This document shows positions 1-9,400 of a stretch of 34,121 bases of DNA, one piece after another. The notes under the pieces were generated by a model. It was not told where the DNA came from. It saw nothing but the letters and a program-made list of their open reading frames with translations, and searched no databases. Position 1 is the stretch's first letter. The number at the start of each line of letters is the position of its first letter. Source of the DNA: Phoronis australis (Eukaryota > Phoronida > Phoronidae); NCBI GenBank assembly GCA_002633005.1, contig NMRA01000356.1:435233-469353 (forward strand). Reading direction: 5' to 3'. Position numbers and translations under genes: made by a program.

Positions 1-666
1 CCACAGGCGTCCTCAGCTTCTGATCGTCCCCAATACACTACATATAATACTACAAGGTATGACACTCCCGACTAGAAATTCCACGGGTGCTTCACTTCAG
101 CCGTCCATAGCAAACATAAAACTCAATAAATTTACACAAAACAGGGGTTCAACAAACCATGAAGAATTGTTCTTTCTCCCAATACCATTCACGGTGTCCT
201 GTTACGGCGACTTCGTAAGAAATTCGCAGTCAAAGAACAAAAATTTCACAAAAAGCCCCCACACACGTCCTCCCTGGGCCCGTTGAGGTCAAGGACGGTA
301 CGGAAATTGCCGCTTTGTCGCGTAAAGTCACGATGTCGCTACTTCCGTAACTCACTGGCAATTTCCGTACCATCCTTGACCTCGACGGGCCCAGGGAGGA
401 CGTGTGTGGGGGCTTTTTGTGAAATTTTTGTTCTTTGACTGCGAATTTCTTCCGAAGTCGCCGTAACAGGACACCGTGAATGGTATTGGGAGAAAGAACA
501 ATTCTTCATGGTTTGTTGAACCCCTGTTTTGTGTAAATTTATTGAGTTTTATGTTTGCTATGGACGGCTGAAGTGAAGCACCCGTGGAATTTCTAGTCGG
601 GAGTGTCATACCTTGTAGTATTATATGTAGTGTATTGGGGATGATCAGAAGCTGAGGACGCCTGTG
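1..666. mobile_element. Foldback element: long near-perfect palindrome
   Basis: Positions 1-311 are the reverse complement of about 356-666 with only a few differences, around a spacer of roughly 45 bp. Both arms therefore encode the same meaningless peptide on opposite strands. The outer end reads ccacaggcgtcctcagc at the left and its complement at 650-666. There is no transposase inside, so this fits a non-autonomous foldback or MITE-like element with very long terminal inverted repeats. The left boundary coincides with the window edge, so a target-site duplication cannot be judged. High arm identity suggests recent insertion or arm correction. Confidence 0.85.
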
Positions 667-689
667 GTCCAGTCGTGAGTCGGACAAGT

Positions 690-2148
690 ACCTTATCCTG
701 CTAAGCCTCTATTCAGACAACTTTCCCTGTGTGCTAAATAGGTTACCACTGCTGCTGTGCACTGGGCTGTTATGAAGGTCACTCAGATTAATGACCTAAC
801 ATTTTTAAATTGGAAATTTGAAGGGGTAACGTCAACTTCACATAAAAGTAGTCTGCACAAAATGGTTCAGAATTGTAGTAAATGTCGACGTCAGTCTCGG
901 CTGTGGCGTCTCTATGTTGTGATTTGCTTTTCGTGGCAATGTTGGTCTTGGCCTGGTGCGACATCTGACGCCAGAAGAGCCCAGCCGAGGTCACCCTGCT
1001 ATCACGTGACCCGTCACCCTTCAAGACCACGTGACAAGATCGTCTGGGCCTTCTGGAGTTCGCTGCCGTCCTGTACGGACGTAATGTGAGTATGCTTCGG
1101 ACTTTTCTCTGGCACCGCGTTAATAGGCCGAACTTGTGTGTCTGCTTGGCCAGCCGACCCGAATAATAATACAACAGAATTTAATGGAGATATTCACCAT
1201 ATGCATATCTTTACCATAGCCTTGGTGTAAATAATTCTATAATGTTTAACTTTCAAACTGGACACCTTTGTTTTTATCTGCTTTAGCAAATGATAACATT
1301 ATAGCTGACACTCAAAAACCGTAATAAGCATTTTTAAAATGGAATTCATGAGACTTGGATGTTTAATAAAGCAGATTTATTGTCTATAACATCACATCTA
1401 CAAACAAGAATGTACAGTATATAACATACCTCAACTTTGCATGATTACAAATTTATGACTAGTGAAGTTGCTTGCTAAAGTCTGTTTTGAAGTTCACCTT
1501 GGTGTGCAAAAACGTGAAACACGGGTGGGGACACAAAGCTATTCTGTGAAAAAGTCACAAAAATATCTAGTTCTGAATGAGTTCCATCATGTTTCAGAGG
1601 CCCTGTATTATGCGTGAAGGGCGTGAGCCAAGCATCTTCGTAGGCCCGTCCAAGTTCAGCTTCAGGGACCGGTAACTCCTCCAAAATTGCACTGAGATCT
1701 GAATCGTTGGAATCTGCATTACTTGTGACTGTTGTGTTAGTTTCCCCGTCACTGTCACCGTCACTTTCGAGTGCCAATTCCAGCTCGTTTTCACTATCTG
1801 AGTCCATGAACACTTTCTCAAGAAACTGGTCAACAGTCATCTTACCACGTTTGGCACCCGCCAAGAAAAAACTTGCGTAAACTTTCAAATATCTCGGTAA
1901 CAACTCACCACAGCCATATGTTGTAAAATGTACAGGAAACTATGAACTGTGGAATGCGCATGCTCACATATAAACAGCATGCTGGGCTTTCACAATTTCT
2001 GAATGAAAAACACTAGTGTCCTGGAGTGAGTACACTCTCCTTGCGCAGCCTAGCCGTAGCTTGTTATAGGCGATTGAGTACACCCGACGCATTTTAATAG
2101 GGTAATTGGCTTGTCGGCTGACCTCACCTAGCGCAGGATAAGGGTTAA
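690..2148 (-). mobile_element. piggyBac-like element remnant
   Basis: The right end reads gcaggataaggg followed by TTAA (2133-2148). That is the layout expected of a piggyBac terminus, with terminal CCCT-type repeats abutting a TTAA target. The left end at 691-701 carries the inverted match ccttatcctgc, but its flanking TTAA is gone. Inside, on the minus strand, is a fragment resembling the N-terminus of piggyBac transposases (1475-1843). The 1.46-kb span is too short for a full transposase, so this would be an internally deleted, inactive copy. The remaining interior (702-1474) shows no convincing coding sequence. Assignment rests on end structure plus the weak protein resemblance. Confidence 0.5.
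1475..1843 (-). pseudogene. piggyBac-type transposase N-terminal fragment
   Basis: This open frame, read from the Met at 1841-1843, begins MTVDQFLEKVFMDSDSENEL and continues into a long Asp/Ser/Glu-rich stretch. It then reads PFTHNTGPLKHDGTHSELDI before stopping. An acidic leader followed by a PF-x-GP turn and a Leu-Asp-Ile/Phe-Phe motif is the arrangement at the start of the piggyBac transposase domain (DDE_Tnp_1_7). None of the catalytic aspartate region is present. The open frame extends upstream to 1903, but the Met at 1843 gives the more sensible start. It sits about 300 bp inside the TTAA-flanked end, as expected for a 5' transposase portion. It could also be an unrelated acidic protein exon. 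Confidence 0.45.
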
Positions 2149-2270
2149 AGTGGGTATTTGTATTTGGATTTCACCAGTGAACACGCTACAACTGAGTTTA
2201 CCCTGGCTTTTAAATTCAGTTATAGGTCATTTATAAGCTGGTAAGTGAGCCGTCGACTGTTTGTGACTTT

Positions 2271-2460
2271 TCAAAGGTTCGATCCTGAACACATCTGACC
2301 TGGACACAAATTAGGTTTTCTGTTTGCGTTGGCGTATTTTTCATACGGGACACAACACATTTTATTCCTGGTCGCTATCATACCGTAGCCAGTCAAAATC
2401 TTCCTTCCATTTCGGAAGGAATTCTCGGTTTTGTTTATTGGTTTCATACTGTTGCTTGGT
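2271..2460 (-). pseudogene. Decayed hAT-type transposase zinc-finger (TTF/BED-like) fragment
   Basis: Two minus-strand frames fit together as one protein segment. The first gives FLPKWKEDFDWLRYDSDQE and then a stop. The overlapping frame continues with KMCCVPYEKYANANRKPNLC and ends near a His-containing stretch. The pattern W-x(4)-F-x-WL-x-Y-D followed by C-x(2)-C-like and K-Y-A residues is that of the N-terminal TTF-type zinc finger of hAT transposases and domesticated relatives such as ZNF862-like proteins. A frameshift or stop near 2367 separates the two parts. No dimerisation domain or catalytic region follows, so this is a dead fragment. Confidence 0.45.
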
Positions 2461-2784
2461 GGTTTCACGCCCTTTGGTTTGGTTACCAATTGCAAGATTA
2501 GAGATCTTTGACTGGACACCACACGCAAGCTAAGTATCTATTTCAACATTGCAGACAGCGGCGCAGACGACAATTTCCACACGTACCGTAAGAATGTCGT
2601 AAAGTTTTATAATACGTTCTAGCGACTATTACACGTGAGTCTTGTACGTAAATCATAAATTGTAACAATCAAGTGTCAAAATATGTTAATGAGCAAATAA
2701 TTGAAATTTGACTTATCGTGCTCGTCCCCGTTACCGCCCAAGGCGCTTAAATCAGAAATTACCGATGAATTACGGATGGACGGC

Positions 2785-3125
2785 GTTATCTACATCGTGA
2801 CTTTACGTGACAAACCAGCAATTTCCGTACCATCCTTGACCTCGAATCGACAAAGTGCAAAGTGTGTTTGGGCTTTTTGGGAACATTTTTGTGGTTTGAC
2901 AGTGAATTTCTTGCGAACTTGCTGGAACAGGACACCGTGAATGGTATTATAAGAAAGAGCAATTTCTCATGGTTTGTTGGACCCCTGTTTTGTGTAAATT
3001 TATTGAGTTATGTGTTTGATATGGACAGCTGAATCGAAGAACCCAAGGAATTACTAGTCTTAAGGGTTATACCTTGTAGTATTATATGTAGTGTATTGGG
3101 GACGATCAGCTGAGGACGCCTGTGG
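2785..3125 (+). mobile_element. Second, one-armed copy of the foldback element
   Basis: Positions 2815-3125 match the right arm of the palindrome at 356-666 with noticeably more divergence, ending in the same gaggacgcctgtgg terminus. The spacer next to it (2793-2813, catcgtgactttacgtgaca) is the reverse complement of the spacer in the first copy. This copy is therefore inserted in the opposite orientation and has lost its other arm. It shows that the palindrome is a dispersed repeat family. Confidence 0.75.
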
Positions 3126-3516
3126 TTTACGTGACCCCCCTTGTCTTTGTGGCCGATTTTATTGTGTTTGTTGGCACCACTGAGGAGGTCGAGCTATGTC
3201 TGTGATAGAGTGCACGGCTTGTCGAGTGTGTTATTTCTTTGACTGTGTTGTATTACTGCAGGTTCACTAGCTAGGCCTCTAGAAGTACTCACCAGTTAAA
3301 ACACAGCTACTCAAGCTTCAGTAAAACCCAATTCAGGTGCCCGTCCTTGACAGCCTGATTGCCTGCTGAAAGACTGCCAGCAGCCTCCTGCCAGCAGTAT
3401 GAATAAAAGAAACATCTGGGGAACCATAAAACTGACAAATCACAAAACACCCCAGAAAGATCAAGGACGAATGATGTTGACGATTACAATTTTACCGAGT
3501 AGAGATATGCCGAGTA
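3126..3516. other. Intergenic stretch, nothing recognised
   Basis: No coding sequence, RNA or repeat was recognised between the foldback copy and the next inverted-repeat element. Confidence 0.5.
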
Positions 3517-5065
3517 CCGTACTCATCCGGGTTACCGCCCATGCTTGGCTCACCGCCTACCCTCGAAATTTTCAATTTTTCATTTTTAAGCGCCCATGCT
3601 CTGTTTTTCACCCACCCCCAATTTTTCATGATTGAGACTTTCTTAAAAGTGCCTATGGTTCTGTGAACATTCGTTGCTTGAAACTAAGTTTTCAAAACGT
3701 GCGCAACTCGCTTACCTTTCATTAACGGTAGTCCGACTGCCCGGGACAATCCATTTGTTGGTCCGGACAAGCTCACGACCGAGCAGCTTGTCTGACAGGA
3801 CAAGACAATGAATTTTTCTGCGAACGTTCGTCGCACAAAATTAAGATTTCAAAACCTGCGCAACTCGCTTACCTTTCAGTGACAATCGATCAGTTTTAGC
3901 GGAACCGGGTTCTTGCCTTACTATGGCAGTAACATACCCGTATTCTCATGCACTTTACTAAAGGAGACACAATTGTTTCCTTTGGCTCATGTGCGGAACC
4001 CGTGTCGGCTATTTAGTGATCACTGAGACAGCGCTTGTCGAATGTATTTCATTGCCGGTGAAGAACCAGCAAGGCAGTACTTGACTGGAATTTCAAGTCC
4101 GTGGCCTACCTTTCTGTGATTCTTCTTGAGTTCCGTGACAGTACACGAAACAGCATTACCACGAGTCATTGTGACAAGCCACCTTGTCTCGCTGTTCCCT
4201 GCCTTGAACGCATGTTTTAAATAACTCACTCCCTACACTGAAATGGAAGCCCCCAACTAAAATGGAAGCGCCCAACCAAAACCAACTGTGCAAGAAATCA
4301 ACTTGTCATTAAGCGCAAGTCGAACATTCTATCCACATCCACGTTGTCAAAAACTTGATTTGCTTGATGTCTTTTTTATATGACGTGTTTTTGCTTCGTT
4401 ATTTTTTGCAGCTGACCTAGCACCCGTATTGCCTAATAGTATCCTCCGATTGTTGAGCAGGTGCTTTGAACAAGAGGGTGTTGGCTGTTCAACTCTGAAG
4501 GAAATATACAGTGTATATAAAATGTTTCATTTTCAAATTAGGTTCAAAGCATTTTAATGTTCTTAAAAGAACTGAGACCTGTCAATCATTAGCACGTGTT
4601 TGGGTTACCAAAGTGTCTTGCTGGGAGCAAGTCTACAAAATCAGGTGCTCCCTTATAAATACGCAGCGCACTAGCGGAGTATTGCTTGATCTATATTTTC
4701 TCTCAAGAAACTTGCCCTACTGAATACACGCCTACATGTAATTCTAAGAGATGTCAAGCAGCGATGGAGGTACGTAAAACACAATCACGCTCGGGATCAC
4801 GGTGCCACTGTATCGCATGCGCTATTCCACTTCAGGGAATCGAAGTCCGTTACTTTAATCTACTGACGTATATTTGAACTGCTATGTTTGAAGTCCGACG
4901 TCAGTGTAGTTTCGTGAGGGTAAAATCGGTCCTCCATGCAGTAAACACCCAATCCTGACTTTTTAAAATTTCGGTTTTAACCGCCCATGCTCTGCGTACC
5001 GCCCACCCCCTGTTTTTTTAGATTACCAATTTTAGTGCCCTGGGCGGTAACCCGGACGAGTACGG
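3517..5065. mobile_element. Non-autonomous element with terminal inverted repeats
   Basis: The left end ccgtactcatccgggttacc (continuing gccc) at 3517-3540 is repeated inverted at 5042-5065 with one mismatch. Subterminal motifs around 3590-3620 and 4981-5012 are shared too (cgcccatgctctg, then caccc/ccaccccc), but in direct orientation. Two direct internal repeats, gcgcaactcgcttacctttc, lie at about 3702 and 3859. No transposase frame is present. No clear target duplication was found, so the exact boundaries and the superfamily are unassigned. Confidence 0.6.
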
Positions 5066-6265
5066 TTTTCTACTTCTAGCAAGGATTAATTTTGCTCAGG
5101 CTGTTTCATGTATGTAAGAGTTTCCTTTTTCCGCATGGACGTCGTTCATCATGAGAGACCTGGCATTGATAAATTTTGAGTGCCGACCTTTTGGGGAAGT
5201 TTTGGATGTTAGTTTTCATACAGCTGGGTGGCTAAGGTTCCTTGTGCCCTTTGTAAAAGTCAACCGTTCAAAGCATTTGGCTGAGAGGCAATTGCTGCTT
5301 AGCAAGCATCTTGGAAAAGTTTTATTGGATTATGCCTGGAAGTCACACAATACACTCCTTTTAGAGCATGCTACTGCAGCAAATAGAGTATCTTGTTTTT
5401 TGTTTTTTTTCCGCTACACATCATTTGTAGGGGCTTGGACTTTCGCAACCCTCGATACAGAGTTTGTTACTTATTTAGTTGACCTCATGTCCCGTTTTAC
5501 GATCTGCCTGCAAATACTGCCTGGTGGCATTTGACATTGAGGTTATGCTAAGCACTAAGGCACTAGTTCTGAGTGTGATGTACAGTCAAATAATGACATT
5601 GTACGTACAGTAATGGCATGTCTAAATGGCACGCTTACGACCATTTGCTCTTTACCCAATCGGTTTGGATGCTCGACTCGCAGGCTGGTGACTCATGCTC
5701 AACACTGTCCATGAACAAATGGATTTTTAAACTTTAATGAAGTGAACCCTGAAAGTTAACATTTCAGAATGTGGGCCGTGTCTTTTGGGCCATGACTTCA
5801 TTTTTGCTTCCATAAGACAGAAATAACTGAAGTTTCCAATGCGTCAGGTTTCTATTCCAAGTTGAATCCATTTCACACTGGATTTCGGAGAACGTGGTTG
5901 TCATTGAATCCTTATGTTATTTTTATGCAATCTAATACGGTTGGTACCACCTCTTGTGTGATTCTGAGAGTACATCTTATAGGCGTCCTAAACAAAAGTA
6001 AAAGTCATAGCAATGGCCCATGACATATCACTCCGTCTTTTGATAGAAATTAAAACTTTCAGGACATATTAAAAATTGTACACTTTTTTCACACAGATTT
6101 TCCTTTTGCATATTGTGGGAAAAGGGTTTTCAGTATTCCTGTACCTTATTGTGTAGCCCGTGTGCAGACATTTTTATCAAAGGTTTTGCCTTTGTGTTTA
6201 ACCTTTATCTGAGCAAGAACTGTTAACAATAGAGACCTACCTTCATGTTTGATTTCAACTTTCAG
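5066..6265. other. Region upstream of the first recognised THUMPD2 exon
   Basis: The THUMPD2 family normally begins with a short segment ending near an FxTAGRGLE-like motif just before the GKVFF sequence. I looked for an exon encoding it here and did not find a convincing one. An open frame at 5151-5534 (127 codons, plus strand) contains the string FHTAGWLRFLVPF, but it lacks the Arg-Gly-Leu-Glu core, has no clear splice sites and otherwise looks random. The N-terminal exon may lie before the window. Confidence 0.4.
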
Positions 6266-6401
6266 ATATCAACAACCGATGGCAAAGTTTTCTTTACGAG
6301 CGACATCAGTCCATCGAAATGGCTCGATCTGAAATCCATTGAGCGCCTGTTTATTCAAGTTTATTACAATAATGGCTATAGGACAGAACACGAAAAGGAT
6401 G
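6266..6401 (+). CDS. THUMPD2: THUMPD2 exon a (N-terminal region)
   Basis: It follows an acceptor (caactttcag) and encodes ISTTDGKVFFTSDISPSKWL...LKSIERLFIQV, matching the GKVFF and SAERLF segments of the family. It ends at GGATG|GTAATA in phase 1. It starts in phase 0, so at least one earlier exon is needed. Confidence 0.8.
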
Positions 6402-9400
6402 GTAATAGTATAATTATATTGTTTGAAATTAAAATTGTTTGCAGCTTCATCAAACTGTTTCATTTCTACTTCTAGTGTAGACTGAAAGTTGAGGTGTTCT
6501 GGAGAAGGTCTTTTTCAGTTGGAAGCACATTAAATTTCATGGTTTGTGCTACATAGTTGTCCTTGTTCATCTTGCGGCAATATAGTGACTCTTGAAAGAG
6601 CAAGAAAATGCTATTTTTGCTATAGTTTGTGTATAAAATTGAGATGATTTTATTATATAGTGTCTTGTTCATTATTGTGTTATGATCATGGTGTGATTGT
6701 TTGCAGGAGTTGATTGCATCTCTGTTCTTCAAAGACGGTGGAAAATATTTCTATAGACATTTGGTCAAGTGCTCTGAGCTTGTGGAAAGAAATTCGTAGG
6801 GAGCTTTGTCACTTGTCTGGCTGTGAAAAAGAATTGAAAAGGACCTGGTCTCCCGAGGCAAATGATGATCTGACTATTTTTCCACACAAAAAAAATAGAC
6901 TGAGTTCAGGAGATGGTTGTGATCAAAATACCAAGCAAGTTTGTGGCAATGTCTCCAGTACTGATGTAGCATCTCATTTGTTGTTTAAAAAGTTGGCGAA
7001 AGGCTGTGAACTCCGTGACTCGTCAAGTGTGAATGTATTTGATCATCAGTTGCCTGATTCATCAGAATCATCTTTACTAAATTCAAAGGAAACTGCAAAC
7101 CCAGGGAAGTCTTTCACTACTGTTGATTCAAAAAAATCTTTTGATAAAACAGATTGTGCAAAAACATCCAACAGTTTGAAAGTACTGCCATACATAAGAG
7201 AATCTTCATCAGCAGTAGATGTGAAGGAATGTTGTAAAGTAACGGACTTAACAGAATCAGACAAGGTGACGTTCAGAGTATCCAGCAAGATATCTGGCTA
7301 TGCAAGGCAGTTTGGAAAGAGAGCTGTTTTAGATGCTCTGATCAGTGCCATCGAGTCAAAGGGTTGGAAAAGTAGCACACACCAACCACAAGTTGAGGTA
7401 GGGTCAGAGTATGGCAAGGGTTTGTTATGAAAGAGTAGTCACATTGACCTAGAGGAATTCAGTAATTTAGAAACGTTGTTACATACTACTGATATGTGTT
7501 TACAATATTATTTCACTCTTTCCCTGTTAAATTTTTGTCTTAGTTCCAATTTAATTTAGCAATACATCGAGCATACGAGGGTGCAATCAATACATAGAGC
7601 GTACTAGGGAGCAGTCAATACATAGAGCATACTAGGGTGCAATCAATACATAGAGCATACCAGGGAGCAATCAATACATAGAGCATACCAGGGAGCAATC
7701 ACTTCATGGAGCATACTAGGGTGCAATCAATACATAGAGCATACCAGGGAGCAATCTATACCTAGAGCATACTAGGGTGCAATCAATACATAGAGCATAC
7801 TAGGGTGCAATCTATACATAGAGCATACTAGGGTGCAATCACTTCATGGAGCATACTAAAGAGCATCATTCAAAGCATAGATCATACTAGGGAACAATCA
7901 ATATCATGGCAATTCTTCACTTATTTTGCACATTCGTCTCCTTTTGCACACGTAAAATTATTTGGAAAAATAACATTTTGTCCGTCATTTATTTCGCATG
8001 AGGCTACTTGGGAATTTCTTGCCTCACCTAATTTGCACACGGTCAGTTTTGCACTTTGGAAAATATTAACTCACAGATCTAACATTAAACCTAGGAATGC
8101 ATACCTCTTTAACTGTTAAGTCATCCATGATTCACGTGGTATATCTCATGCTGTTGTAAACAGGAGGTGAAAGGGGTGACTTAGAATATTGTGTAGTGTT
8201 TCACCAATGATGGAATTAATTTATATTAGAATAGGATAAGGTAACTTAAAGATGAATAGTCTCATTAATTGTGAATATGCAAATGAAGTACTAATTTTCA
8301 AACTGATTCCTCCAGTGTCCCAAAAACCATCCAAGAACCAGTTAGCCGTTCTACCTCGCAAAAGTCTGATTTTGCGAGACTATTTTTATGAAAATGAGTA
8401 TGATAATATTTCATCATTACCCTAATGAAACGAGGCACAGTTTTTAATGTATGTTTATTTCTCTACTAAATAATGATTGCATAATATTTGGAATTGCTAT
8501 GATTTTTTATGTCCACACTTCATTTGTGGTGTTTTCTTTAAAACCCCAGTTTATTTACATATTGTTTCTTATCCTGATAATACTTGTACACACAGTTTTC
8601 CAGGGAGTCACTAGGTGACGCTTGCTACAAATTTATATATTCACGGTTTTAATGAGACATAGAATCTTTAATTACTGTTACTTGGATCACGTTGGCCACC
8701 CGTACATCGCATTTCATCAAATTCACACATGGGCAATTGGCCATGTTAAGTTACTCGTACCCGTCAACTACAAAGTATGTATACAGTTTATCTGGGACAC
8801 CCAGACAATCAGAAAAACGTATTTAGTTTATTTTGTGTGAAACAAGTGGAGAATTACGTAGAAAGCAATGAGCTAGATACTGCATCTTGCTCATTGTAGA
8901 AAGTCATGTCTAATTGTTGGTGTATTGTTTTGAAATGTTTATTTTATGTTTTAAAATTATAACAGCATATTTCCACCAGATAAATTATCCAATACTTCTC
9001 ATGGGAAACAAGTATGTATCAGTGATTTCTCGGGAGTTTTCAGGTTGACATACGCACCCCGGCTGGACCCACTACATACCTCATCTTCATAGATTAATTC
9101 TTATTGACACAACCAAGCAAAAATGCTGTACCTTGACAGTTTCGGCTACTCACAGCAGCCATCTTCGGAAGCTATTGGACACTAGGTGGCGAGGTGATGA
9201 CACTGTTCCAAATTTTAGACAATTTATACCCCCCATCGTCTCTGTTCGTAACTGAGCCTCTTTTTTTCACCCAAATAGACTCTCTAATCCGTCTAGATCT
9301 CAAATTATTCTCCGACTCGACAGGACAAGCGTCTTTCCAGTTAATTACGTGGTTAAAAGCAATAGCATGGTCCGTCACTGCAGATTTGTTGATAGTATTC

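Noticed and set aside
59-286. Plus-strand frame and its mirror at 352-687
   Set aside because: Both are the same foldback arm read in opposite directions; there is no coding signature.
788-1174. 128-codon minus-strand frame
   Set aside because: No family resemblance and opposed by an equally open plus-strand frame; it lies in the non-coding interior of the piggyBac-like remnant.
4764-4776. ATGGAG|GTACGT as a possible first exon of THUMPD2
   Set aside because: It lies inside a transposon-like element, has no upstream support and does not encode the expected N-terminal motif.
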